From assembly GCA_022767745.1 (NCBI GenBank), contig JALENN010000010.1:62001-126000 (forward strand): a stretch of DNA of 64,000 nt, read 5' to 3'. The number at the start of each line of letters is the position of its first letter. Positions within the stretch are counted from its first letter, which is position 1. Origin of the DNA: Alistipes sp. (GTDB taxonomy: Bacteria; Bacteroidota; Bacteroidia; Bacteroidales; Rikenellaceae). Under the pieces are notes generated by a model. The model worked only from the letters and a program-made list of their open reading frames with translations. It was not told where the DNA came from and ran no database searches. The position numbers were made by a program, and so were the translations under genes. This document shows, piece by piece, positions 16,821 to 26,000 of the stretch.

Positions 16821-18413
16821 ATGAAAGGTATAACGTTCGTTTTAGCGTTTTTGCTCACGTCGCTGCTCCCGACGGCGGCCGCGGCGCAGCAGGAATCGGC
16901 CGACAAGGCCTTCGCGCAACTGCAGAAACTCAACCGTTTCTACCGCTACCTTGCCGCGACGTATGTCGACGAGGTGGACATGGAGCCGCTGGTGGAGGAT
17001 GCCATACGCGGCATGCTCGAGGGGCTCGACCCCCACTCGGTATACCTCGACAAGGAGGAGATGCGCAGCGAGAGCGAGGTCTTCGACGGCGAGTTCAGCG
17101 GCATAGGCATCGAGTACAACATACTCAACGACTCGATCATCGTCATCAACACCGTTGCCAAGGGCCCCGCCGAGACGGTCGGACTGCAGCCCAACGACCG
17201 AATAGTGGAGGTCGACGGCCGCAACGTGGTGGGTGTCAAGCGCAGCGAGGTACCCTCGCTGTTGCGCGGCCCCCGCGGCAGCGTGGTGGGCATAGGCGTG
17301 GCCCGACGGGGAGCGCCCGGCATCCTGCACTTCGACATCACGCGCGACAACATACCGCTCAACACGGTGGATGCGGCCTACCGCGTCAGCGACGACATCG
17401 GCTACATCAAGGTCACGCGTTTCGGGCGCAACACCATGCGCGAGTTCCGCGAGGCATACGAGGGGCTGGGCGGCGTCAAGTCGCTCATACTCGACCTCAG
17501 CAGCAACGGCGGCGGCATGCTCGACCCCGCCATCGAGATGGCAGGCTTCTTCCTGCCCGAGGGCGCCGTGGTCGTTTCGACCGAGGGACGTGCCGCCGCG
17601 CCGCAGCGATATATGGCAAACGAGGGCGGCATCTTCGGCGGCAACGTCGTGGTGCTCATAAACGAAAATTCGGCCTCGGCCAGCGAGATTGTGGCCGGTG
17701 CGCTGCAGGACTGGGACCGCGGCATCGTCGTGGGCCGCACCAGCTTCGGCAAGGGGCTAGTACAACGGCAGATACCACTTGGCGACGGCTCGGCCGTGCG
17801 CATCACCGTGGCGCGCTACCACACGCCGTCGGGCCGCGTCATACAGCGCCCCTACCGCAACGGACACAAACAGGAGTACTACGAGGCCCATGTCGGCCGC
17901 ATGACGGGTACCGACACCGTAGCGACGGATACGGTGGCGCGTCCCGTCTACGAGACCCTGGTTACGCACCGCAAGGTGCTGGGCGGGGGCGGCATCACGC
18001 CCGACGTGGTAATCGAGCCCGACACGTCGAGCATAAGCGGTTACATGGTCGACGTTGTGGCCAAAGGTGTCTACGGCGAGTTTATCATGTCGTACATGGA
18101 CCGCAACCGCGCGAGCCTCGAGCAGCAGTATCCCGACTTCGAGAGCTTCGACTCCCGCTTCGCCTTTACCGACGAGGAGATGCAACGCCTGGTGGATATG
18201 GCCCGGCGCAAGGGTGTAGAGCCCGATCCCGAGCAGTTTGAGCGCTCGCGACACCTCATGGAGACACAGCTGGCGGCGCTCGTGGCGCAGCGGCTCTTCT
18301 CACCCACGGAGTTCTACCGATATATCAATCCCCGTGAGAATGAATATTTTATGCGTGCGCGTACCCTTCTGGAGAACTGGCCAGAACAGGCTGCACCGCT
18401 GTTGGGAAGATAA
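16821..18413 (+). CDS. S41 family C-terminal processing peptidase with PDZ domain
   Basis: 530 aa exported serine protease of the CtpA/Tsp family. A signal peptide (MKGITFVLAFLLTSLLPTAA, cleavage near AAAAQ), a PDZ domain (about 85-175, SGIGIEYNI to GPRGSVVGIGVARRG) and a protease core with nucleophile Ser in NENSASASEIVAGALQD (about 284) and general-base Lys in TSFGKGLVQRQ (about 311). I chose the ATG at 16821 over a GTG two codons earlier. Family members trim or degrade envelope proteins from their C-termini. It lies 99 nt after hisS; no separate promoter is clear. Confidence 0.93.
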   Translation: MKGITFVLAFLLTSLLPTAAAAQQESADKAFAQLQKLNRFYRYLAATYVDEVDMEPLVEDAIRGMLEGLDPHSVYLDKEEMRSESEVFDGEFSGIGIEYNILNDSIIVINTVAKGPAETVGLQPNDRIVEVDGRNVVGVKRSEVPSLLRGPRGSVVGIGVARRGAPGILHFDITRDNIPLNTVDAAYRVSDDIGYIKVTRFGRNTMREFREAYEGLGGVKSLILDLSSNGGGMLDPAIEMAGFFLPEGAVVVSTEGRAAAPQRYMANEGGIFGGNVVVLINENSASASEIVAGALQDWDRGIVVGRTSFGKGLVQRQIPLGDGSAVRITVARYHTPSGRVIQRPYRNGHKQEYYEAHVGRMTGTDTVATDTVARPVYETLVTHRKVLGGGGITPDVVIEPDTSSISGYMVDVVAKGVYGEFIMSYMDRNRASLEQQYPDFESFDSRFAFTDEEMQRLVDMARRKGVEPDPEQFERSRHLMETQLAALVAQRLFSPTEFYRYINPRENEYFMRARTLLENWPEQAAPLLGR

Positions 18414-18428
18414 TTGTGGGGCTATAAT

Positions 18429-18459
18429 TTGACAATCGGGGAAATTTTACTTAATTTTG
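18429..18459 (+). promoter_or_regulatory. Promoter of the DUF3276 gene
   Basis: A -33 TTG (18429-18431, within ATTTGAC) and a -7 TAATTTTG (18452-18459) are separated by 20 bp. The ATG at 18496 is 36 nt further on. Confidence 0.7.
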
Positions 18460-18495
18460 ATTTTTGGAATAAATTGGAATAACCTAATTTTCATC

Positions 18496-18795
18496 ATGGC
18501 TTCAGAATCAGTATCCGGTTCACAGCACGCATCCGACAACTTCGGGGAGTCGATCTTCTCGAAGATGATCAAGGCCGGTCACAGGACCTATTTCCTCGAC
18601 GTGAAGGCTACCCGCAACAAGGACTACTTCATGACCATAACCGAGCTGCGCAAGAAGATCACCGACAACGGCACCGAAAACGAACGCAACAAGGTTTTCC
18701 TCTATCAGGAGGATTTCGAGAAGTTCGCCAAGAGCTTCAACGACGCCATGGAGTTCGTCAAGCGCAGCATGGAGCAGGACAAGAGGGAATTTTAA
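18496..18795 (+). CDS. DUF3276 family PUR-type nucleic-acid-binding protein
   Basis: 99 aa, Bacteroidetes/spirochaete family related to the eukaryotic PUR-alpha repeat (for example Borrelia BpuR), which binds DNA and RNA. Seen: IFSKMIKAGHRTYFLDVKAT then KDYFMTITELRKK and a C-terminal FLYQEDFEKFAKSFNDAMEF, the beta-beta-beta-beta-alpha PUR repeat. I chose the ATG at 18496 (MASESVSG): an in-frame upstream codon falls inside the promoter. A strong consensus promoter fits a highly expressed small protein. The cellular target is unknown. Confidence 0.85.
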   Translation: MASESVSGSQHASDNFGESIFSKMIKAGHRTYFLDVKATRNKDYFMTITELRKKITDNGTENERNKVFLYQEDFEKFAKSFNDAMEFVKRSMEQDKREF

Positions 18796-18900
18796 CCTTT
18801 GGGCTGCGGCACCCTGCCCGATGGCCGGCCGCATGCCCCGACAATATCCACAACCCGCATAGCACATCCCGACAGCCATACCCCACACGTATCGCATGCG

Positions 18901-19956
18901 ATGATCGCCGCCGCCCATAGCGACGGCGAAGGTGTCGTATTGGGGTTCAGCGGCGGTATGGACAGTTGTGCCGCTGCCGCCCGGCTCGCCGCACAGGGAT
19001 GGCGCGTCGAAGCCGTCACGCTTGACATGACGGGCGACAGCCGCATCACCGATCAGGCCCGCGAGCGGGCCACCGAGATGGGCATACGGCTTACTGTAAA
19101 GGACGTGCGGGCCGAATTTGCCGCCGTCAAGGAGTATTTTGTCAACAGCTATGCCGCCGGACGCACGCCCGCCCCGTGTACGCTGTGCAACAGCATGATA
19201 AAATGGCCGTCGCTCGTGGCCGAAGCCGACCGCCGCGGCATACGCGCCATAGCCACGGGACACTATTTCAAGACGGTGCGACATAACGGCCGCGTATATG
19301 TATGTCGTGCCGACGACCGCATCAAGGACCAGTCATACTATCTGTGGGGACTGCCGCAATCGACGCTCGAACGCATCGTCACCCCCATGGGCGACATCTT
19401 CAAATCGGACATCCGAAGCACCAGCCCGCTGCGGAGCGAAAGCATGGGCGTATGCTTTCTCGGCGGCAGGCCGTACGCACAATATGTCGCCGCACAACGT
19501 CCCGACACATTGCGTCGCGGCGAAATAGTCGATGCCGAGGGCCGCGTCGTTGGCCACCACGACGGTGTGGCATTCTATACCATCGGGCAGAAACGCGGGC
19601 TTGAAATAGACGGCGAATATGCGCTGAAGAACAGCGCGATGCGTATCGTCGCCATCGACGCCGCAACGAACAGGATTGTCGTCGGACAGGAGCCGCAGCT
19701 ATATTACTCGACGCTTGAGGTGGCATCATACAATGTCGTGGATATCGACGAATTGCTGTCGTCACACGACGTCGAAGTCGTGATACGCGGCATCGGCCGC
19801 AACCCCGAGGGGTACATGCGCCGCGCCGAGCTCATCGGCGACCGCCTGCGCATAACGCTCGGCGCGCCGGCATGGGCCCCGGCGGCAGGCCAGCCAGCAG
19901 TATTCTATCGCGGCGACCGGGTAATAGGCGGCGGTATAGTTGAAAAATATTTTTAA
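18901..19956 (+). CDS. mnmA: tRNA-specific 2-thiouridylase MnmA
   Basis: 351 aa cytoplasmic enzyme that installs the 2-thio group on U34 of tRNA-Lys, -Glu and -Gln. The PP-loop is GFSGGMDSCAAA near the N-terminus; the nucleophile Cys is in TPAPCTLCNSMIKW (about 85) and the persulfide Cys in SMGVCFLGGRP (about 185). The C-terminal half has the tRNA-recognition and beta-barrel domains. The open frame extends 34 codons upstream, but the ATG at 18901 is right before the PP-loop as in the family, and the upstream residues do not look like protein. No clear promoter; it may be co-transcribed with the DUF3276 gene (105-nt gap). Confidence 0.93.
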   Translation: MIAAAHSDGEGVVLGFSGGMDSCAAAARLAAQGWRVEAVTLDMTGDSRITDQARERATEMGIRLTVKDVRAEFAAVKEYFVNSYAAGRTPAPCTLCNSMIKWPSLVAEADRRGIRAIATGHYFKTVRHNGRVYVCRADDRIKDQSYYLWGLPQSTLERIVTPMGDIFKSDIRSTSPLRSESMGVCFLGGRPYAQYVAAQRPDTLRRGEIVDAEGRVVGHHDGVAFYTIGQKRGLEIDGEYALKNSAMRIVAIDAATNRIVVGQEPQLYYSTLEVASYNVVDIDELLSSHDVEVVIRGIGRNPEGYMRRAELIGDRLRITLGAPAWAPAAGQPAVFYRGDRVIGGGIVEKYF

Positions 19957-19970
19957 TTTAGATATCTTTG
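19940..19970 (+). promoter_or_regulatory. Promoter of the VTT protein-aroE unit
   Basis: A -33 TTG (19940-19942) and a -7 TATCTTTG (19963-19970) have exact 20-bp spacing. The -33 lies inside the end of mnmA. Confidence 0.65.
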
Positions 19971-20003
19971 CCACACGCAAACAAAAAGGATACAACAACC
20001 ATC

Positions 20004-20612
20004 ATGAACATAGTAAAACGCCTGTACGACTGGATGCTCTCATGGGGCAACTCGCGCTGGGGAGCGCTGGCCCTGTTCTGCTTCGCCTTCGCCGAATCGA
20101 GTTTCTTTCCCATTCCGCCCGACGTGCTGCTCATAGCCCTATGCCTCGGCATTCCCGCACGCTCGATGCGCTATGCCGCAATATGTCTGGCCGGATCGAT
20201 TCTCGGCGCCATAGGCGGCTATGCCATAGGTTTCTTCCTCTGGCAGAACAGCGCGGGCGAATACACCGCCATAGCCAACTTCTTCTTCAACCACGTGTTC
20301 TCGATGGAGAGCTTCCTCGAGGTGGGTGAACTCTACGACAAATACAACTTCTGGATTGTCTTCACGGCGGGATTCACCCCGCTGCCCTACAAGCTCTTCA
20401 CCATCACGGGCGGACTGTTCCACATCAACTTCACGATGTTCCTCATAGCGTCGATCATATCGCGCGGCATGCGTTTCTTCCTTATCGCGCTGCTCATATG
20501 GCGTTTCGGCGCCCCGATCAAGGGCTTCATCGAGAAGTATTTCAACCTGCTGGCCATCGCCTTCACGGTGCTGCTCATCGGGTCGTTCTTCCTTGTGGCA
20601 AAGGTACTTTAA
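20004..20612 (+). CDS. VTT-domain (DedA/YqaA-like) inner membrane protein
   Basis: 202 aa membrane protein of the SNARE-associated/VTT superfamily. Features: GNSRWGALALFCFAFAESSFFPIPPDVLL with the re-entrant-loop Pro-rich motif, LAGSILGAIGGYAIGFF, and FTAGFTPLPYKLFTITGGLF with the typical G-x-x-P-x-x-Y-K. YqaA/DedA proteins act in lipid flipping and membrane homeostasis. The ATG at 20004 is chosen because codons before it overlap the promoter. The stop is 11 nt from the aroE ATG, so the two form an operon. Confidence 0.88.
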   Translation: MNIVKRLYDWMLSWGNSRWGALALFCFAFAESSFFPIPPDVLLIALCLGIPARSMRYAAICLAGSILGAIGGYAIGFFLWQNSAGEYTAIANFFFNHVFSMESFLEVGELYDKYNFWIVFTAGFTPLPYKLFTITGGLFHINFTMFLIASIISRGMRFFLIALLIWRFGAPIKGFIEKYFNLLAIAFTVLLIGSFFLVAKVL

Positions 20613-20623
20613 TTCGTGTCGGC

Positions 20624-21361
20624 ATGAAACGCTACGGTCTTATAGGGCGCACGCTCGCCCACTCGTTTTCGGCAAAGTATTTCGCCGAGAAGTTCCGCCG
20701 CGAAGGGCTCGACGGGGAGTGTTCGTACGATCTGTTCGAACTGCCCGAGATAGAATGTGTCAAGCGGCTGATAGCCGACACGCCCGCGCTTGCGGGATTC
20801 AACGTAACGATACCCTACAAGCAGCAGATAATACCCTACCTCGATGCCCTCGACGACGAGGCGCGTGCCATCGGCGCCGTAAACTGCGTGAAGATTGCCG
20901 ACGGACGGCTGACGGGATACAATACCGACATTGCCGGGATCAGGGTCTCGCTCGACGAACTGCTGGGGACGGCCGCCATCGACGCCGCCCTGGTGCTGGG
21001 CACGGGCGGGGCATCGCAGGCCGTGCAGTATGTGCTGGCACAGCGCGACATACCCTACTCAATCGTATCGCGCGACTGCGCAAAGGGAAACTTCACGTAC
21101 GACGAACTCGATTACGACGTGATGCAGTCGCACCACCTTGTGATAAACACCTCACCCGTAGGCATGTACCCGCATGTCGACCAGGCACCGCAGATACCCT
21201 ATGCGATGCTCACGCCGGAGCACTACCTGTTCGACCTGGTGTATAATCCCGAGCAGACGCTCTTCGCGCGCATGGGAGCCGAACAGGATGCGCACGCGCT
21301 CACGGGTCTGCGCATGCTCTACGCCCAGGCCGAGGCCGCCTGGGATATCTGGAACGGTTGA
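20624..21361 (+). CDS. aroE: Shikimate dehydrogenase
   Basis: 245 aa NADP-dependent enzyme of the chorismate pathway, reducing 3-dehydroshikimate. The substrate side has LAHSFSAKYFAEKF, the catalytic Lys in NVTIPYKQQI and Asp in YNTDIAGIRVSL; the cofactor side has VLGTGGASQAVQYVL and NTSPVGMYPH. It is slightly short (usual 260-290 aa), and the Pro of the canonical HSxSPxxH motif is Ala. The ATG at 20624 follows the VTT gene by 11 nt. The stop codon TGA shares a palindrome with the stop of the convergent DUF2007 gene. Confidence 0.94.
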   Translation: MKRYGLIGRTLAHSFSAKYFAEKFRREGLDGECSYDLFELPEIECVKRLIADTPALAGFNVTIPYKQQIIPYLDALDDEARAIGAVNCVKIADGRLTGYNTDIAGIRVSLDELLGTAAIDAALVLGTGGASQAVQYVLAQRDIPYSIVSRDCAKGNFTYDELDYDVMQSHHLVINTSPVGMYPHVDQAPQIPYAMLTPEHYLFDLVYNPEQTLFARMGAEQDAHALTGLRMLYAQAEAAWDIWNG

Positions 21362-21580
21362 TCAGCCCTCGGTGTAGGCGTCAAGCACCTCCATGGCGCG
21401 CTGCTTGTCCTCGGAGCGCACCACCAGCTGCGCCGGCGTGATTCCCATGGGATAAAGCGCCGACATGAACTCGTTGCGTATCATCGCGTAGATTCCCGCG
21501 CCATCGAGCAGCGACTTGTCCCATTCAGCCTCGTTGACCGAATTGTACTCACGGATAACGATCAGATTGTTGCCGTCCAT
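21362..21580 (-). CDS. DUF2007 family small protein
   Basis: 72 aa. It matches the DUF2007 (putative signal-transducing protein) pattern: a first beta strand LIVIREYNSVNEAEWDKSLL, Asp-Gly-Ala-Gly turn, then a second beta-alpha unit PAQLVVRSEDKQRAMEVLDA. The fold is ferredoxin/GlnB-like; no function is established. The true start is the ATG at 21580; a GTG two codons earlier is less likely. It has its own consensus promoter and abuts aroE tail to tail with no terminator between them. Confidence 0.85.
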   Translation of the reverse strand: MDGNNLIVIREYNSVNEAEWDKSLLDGAGIYAMIRNEFMSALYPMGITPAQLVVRSEDKQRAMEVLDAYTEG

Positions 21581-21605
21581 AATCACTGAGTTTTAAGGTG
21601 TAAAA

Positions 21606-21613
21606 CAAAGTTA
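21606..21613 (-). promoter_or_regulatory. Promoter of the DUF2007 gene, -7 element
   Basis: Minus strand TAACTTTG, 25 nt before the ATG at 21580. Confidence 0.6.
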
Positions 21614-21669
21614 ACCATTTTGCCCTAAACTTGCAATGCGCAAAACGGAATAATCTCCCATTTTATCCG

Positions 21670-21677
21670 TATATTTG
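21670..21677 (+). promoter_or_regulatory. Promoter of the serine hydrolase-dnaE-trxA unit, -7 element
   Basis: TATATTTG, exact consensus, 52 nt before the ATG at 21730. No further promoter is evident before dnaE or trxA. Confidence 0.6.
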
Positions 21678-21729
21678 CATTGCATACCGGAATTGGGTTT
21701 GATTCGGGCTTAAATCATTGACAGCGAAA

Positions 21730-23073
21730 ATGAAACGAACTGCGATAATCGTCCTGCTGATTGTCGTCGTGGCCGCGGCCGCGTGGACTGCACGGTACAT
21801 ACATACGATCAACGACCATGCGCCGTTCGACCTCGGCCGCATGGAGAAGGCCGACCGGGCCATCATGCGAGCCATCGACGACGGCCAGACTCCGGGCGCC
21901 GTGCTGTGCGTGGTAAAACGCGCCGCCGACGGCGAGTCGATGGGCGACATCCTCTACCTTAAGGCCTACGGCAACATGCAGGTGTGCTCGGGGCGCGACA
22001 CCGTCAGCGGCGAACTTATCCCCGACACGGTGGCCATGCCCGTCAATGCCATCTTCGACCTGGCGTCGGTAAGCAAGTGCCTGGGCACGACGCTTGCCTT
22101 CATGCGGCTTGTGGAGGACGGCCTGGTCCGCCTCGACGACAACGTCTCGCGCTACATCCCCGGCTTCAAGCCGTGGGTCGGCCCCGGCTCGCCACGCAAG
22201 GCCGAACGGGAGCAGATCACCGTAAAGCAGCTCCTGACCCACACGTCGGGACTGCCCGCCGCCATATACGTGCCGTCGTTCCTCGCGCGCTACGACCGCT
22301 ACGCCGACACTACCCGGGTGAACTACCGCGACTCGCTCGTGACGTACCTGGCACACGATGCCGCGCGCCTCTCGCGCCCGGGCGAGAAGTTCCGATACAG
22401 CTGCCTTAACTTCATCACGCTGCAGGCCATACTCGAACGCGTCACGGGCGAGCGGCTCGACCGCTACGCCGCACGCGAGATATTCGGCCCGCTGCGTCTG
22501 CGCAACACTTGGTACAACGCTCTGGATGATGCCGAGCGTCCCTATAAGGCCGATTCGCTCATCGTTCCCACCGAGATACAGAAGGACGGCACGCTGCTGC
22601 GTGGCGAGGTGCACGACCCCACGGCGCGCATCGTCAACCGCGGCGTGTCGGGCAACGCGGGACTCTTCTCCACGGCCGAGGATATGGCCGTCATAGCGTC
22701 GATGCTCCTGAACGGCGGCGTCATGAGTTTCCCCGTCGAGGGCTTCGCCGGCAAGTTGGGCGAGAAGGAGCGCGTGAGGGTGCTCTCGCGCCGTGCCGTG
22801 GAGACCTTCTTCACCGTTCCCGAGGGATACGAGGAGTTCGGCCGCGCTCTGGGATGGGACGTCGAGTCGCCCTACGCCTCGGGTAACGGCGACCTGTTCA
22901 CGCCCCACCGCACCGTTAACCACACGGGATATACCGGCCCGTCGATAGTGATGGATCTCGACGAGGGTGTGGCCGTGATACTACTCACTTCCCGTGTCCA
23001 CCCCTACGACACGGGCAGCGTGGGACGCCTGCGCATAGAGATAGCCGACATAGTGGCATCGGCTTTGGATTGA
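21730..23073 (+). CDS. Serine hydrolase, class C beta-lactamase/PBP4*-like
   Basis: 447 aa, N-terminal membrane anchor or signal (about residues 2-20, RTAIIVLLIVVVAAAAW). The serine beta-lactamase fold motifs are SVSKCLG (SxxK, nucleophile Ser), RYSCLNF (YxN) and NHTGYTG (HTG). Family members include D-aminopeptidases, esterases and PBP-like enzymes; true beta-lactamase activity is not implied. I preferred the ATG at 21730 to a TTG at 21718. It lies just upstream of dnaE with a 21-nt gap, so it may share that transcript, though no functional link is known. Confidence 0.9.
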   Translation: MKRTAIIVLLIVVVAAAAWTARYIHTINDHAPFDLGRMEKADRAIMRAIDDGQTPGAVLCVVKRAADGESMGDILYLKAYGNMQVCSGRDTVSGELIPDTVAMPVNAIFDLASVSKCLGTTLAFMRLVEDGLVRLDDNVSRYIPGFKPWVGPGSPRKAEREQITVKQLLTHTSGLPAAIYVPSFLARYDRYADTTRVNYRDSLVTYLAHDAARLSRPGEKFRYSCLNFITLQAILERVTGERLDRYAAREIFGPLRLRNTWYNALDDAERPYKADSLIVPTEIQKDGTLLRGEVHDPTARIVNRGVSGNAGLFSTAEDMAVIASMLLNGGVMSFPVEGFAGKLGEKERVRVLSRRAVETFFTVPEGYEEFGRALGWDVESPYASGNGDLFTPHRTVNHTGYTGPSIVMDLDEGVAVILLTSRVHPYDTGSVGRLRIEIADIVASALD

Positions 23074-23094
23074 ACCGATTAAAAGCAACCGACA

Positions 23095-26000
23095 ATGCAC
23101 GATTTCGTACATCTGCACGTACACTCGCAATACTCGATACTTGACGGACAGGCCAGCATTCAGCGCCTGGTCGACAAGGCCATTGCCGACGGCATGCGCG
23201 GCATAGCCATCACCGACCACGGCAACATGTTCGGCATAAAGGAGTTCTACAACTACGTCAAGAAGAAGAACGGCGCACGCCGCGACAAGGTGAAGGCCGC
23301 CGAGGAGAAGATCGCAGCCCTGCAGGCCCAGATCGACGGGGCGGGCGGCGCCACGGCCGAGCAGCAGGCCGAGATGGAGAAACTCAGGGCCGAATACGAC
23401 GCCCTGCCGAAGGAGGATTTCAAGGCCATAATCGGCTGTGAGGTATATGTGGCACGCCGCGGACTGCAGTTCAAGGAGGGCAAGACCGACCAGAGCGGCT
23501 ACCACCTCATACTGCTGGCCAAGAATGCCAAGGGCTACCACAACCTGATAAAGATCGTGTCGAAGGCGTGGACCGAGGGTTTCTACATGCGTCCGCGTAC
23601 CGACCATGCCGAACTGCAGAAATACCACGAGGGACTCATATGCTGCTCGGCCTGCCTCGGAGGCGAGATCCCGCGCCTGATCACCTCGGGCGACCTGGCC
23701 GCGGCCGAGGAGGCGGTCAAGTGGCACAAGGATCTTTTCGGCGACGACTACTACCTCGAGCTGCAGCTGCACAAGGCTACGGTCGAGCGCGCCAACCACG
23801 AGGCCTACCCCATGCAGCTGGAGGTGAACCGCCATCTGGTGGAGTTCTCGAAGAAGTACGGCATACGCCTCGTATGCACCAACGACGTGCACTTCGTAGA
23901 CGAGGACAACGCCGAGGCGCACGACCGTCTGATATGCCTCAGCACGGGCAAGGACCTCGACGACCCCAAGCGAATGCTCTACTCGAAGCAGGAGTGGATG
24001 AAGACGCGCGCCGAGATGAACGCCATCTTCGGCGACATACCCGAGGCGCTGACCAACACGGTCGACATATGCAACCAGGTCGAGAGCTACTCTATCGACC
24101 ACGCCCCCATCATGCCGACATTCGCCATACCCGAGACGTTCGGCACCGAGGCCGAGTACCGCCAGCGATTCACCGAAGAGGACCTATTCAACGAGTTTAC
24201 GCGCGACGAGAACGGCAACGTCACCATGAGCGAGGGCGATGCCAAGAAGAAGATCGACAAGCTGGGCGGCTACGACCGCCTCTACCGTATAAAGCTCGAG
24301 GCCGACTATCTGACCAAACTGACGATGGACGGCGCCCGCAGGGTCTACGGCGACCCGCTGTCGCCCGAGATCGCCGAGCGTCTGAAGTTCGAGCTGCACA
24401 TCATGAAGACGATGGGTTTTCCGGGATACTTCCTCATCGTGCAGGACTTCATCCGCGCGGCACGCGAGGAGCTCGACGTGTCGGTGGGCCCGGGACGTGG
24501 TTCGGCGGCCGGTTCGGCCGTGGCATACTGCCTCGGCATCACGCAGATCGACCCCATAAAGTACGACCTGCTGTTCGAGCGTTTCCTCAATCCCGACCGT
24601 ATATCGCTGCCCGATATCGATATCGACTTCGATGACGACGGCCGCGGCCGCGTGCTCAACTGGGTGACGCAGAAGTACGGCAAGGAGAAGGTGGCACACA
24701 TCATCACCTACGGCACCATGGCCACGAAGATGGCCCTGAAGGATGTGGCGCGCGTGCAGAAACTCCCGCTGAAGGAGTCGGACCGCTTGTGCAAGCTGGT
24801 GCCCGACCGCATCCCCGACAAGAAGATCAACCTGGTCAACGCCATCGAATATGTCCCCGAGCTGAAGGCGGCCGAAGAGTCGACCGACCCCGTCCTGAGC
24901 GATACGATCAAATACGCCAAAATGCTGGAGGGCAACGTCCGCAATACGGGCGTGCATGCCTGCGGCACGATCATCTGCCGCGACGACATCACCGACTGGG
25001 TCCCCGTCAGCACGGCCGACGACAAGGAGACGGGCGAGAAGATGCTCGTCACGCAGTATGAGGGTTCGGTGATCGAGGATACGGGCCTCATCAAGATGGA
25101 CTTCCTCGGGCTCAAGACCCTGACGATCATAAAGGATGCCGTCGCCAACATCAAGCACACGAAGGGGCTCACGCTCGACATCGACCACATAGACATCGAC
25201 GACCCGGCCACATACCGCCTCTACAGCGAGGGCCGCACCGTCGGCACGTTCCAGTTCGAGTCGGCGGGCATGCAGAAATACCTGCGCGAACTGAAGCCCT
25301 CGACCTTCGAAGACCTCATCGCCATGAACGCCCTCTACCGTCCGGGCCCGATGGACTACATACCCGACTTCATCGACCGCAAGCACGGCCGCAAGCCCAT
25401 CGTATACGACATCGACCTGATGGAGAAGTACCTGAAGGATACCTACGGCATCACGGTCTACCAGGAGCAGGTCATGCTTCTGTCGCGCCTGCTGGCGGGA
25501 TTCACCCGAGGCGAGTCGGACACGCTGCGAAAGGCCATGGGTAAGAAACTCAAGGACAAGCTGGACCACCTGAAGCCCAAGTTCATCGAGGGCGGCCGCA
25601 AGAACGGCCACGACCCGCAGGTGCTGGAGAAGATATGGGCCGACTGGGAGAAGTTCGCCTCCTACGCCTTCAACAAGTCGCACGCGACGTGCTACTCGTG
25701 GGTGGCCTACCAGACCGCATACCTCAAGGCCAACTATCCGTCGGAGTACATGGCGGCACTGCTGAGCCGAAACCTCGCCGACATCAAGACACTTACGGCC
25801 TACATGACCGAGTGCAAGCATATGGGCATAAAGGTTATGGGCCCCGATATCAACGAGTCGGAGCAGAATTTCTCGTCGAACAAGGCCGGCGACATCCGTT
25901 TCGGCCTGGCGGCAGTGAAGGGCGTCGGCGAGGCGGCCGTGCGCTCGATCATCGACGAGCGCAACAGCAACGGCCCCTACAAGAACATATACGACTTCGT

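Noticed and set aside
21730..23073. A true beta-lactamase resistance gene
   Set aside because: The SxxK, YxN and HTG motifs are shared by many peptidases and esterases. HTG instead of KTG and the genomic context do not support a resistance call.
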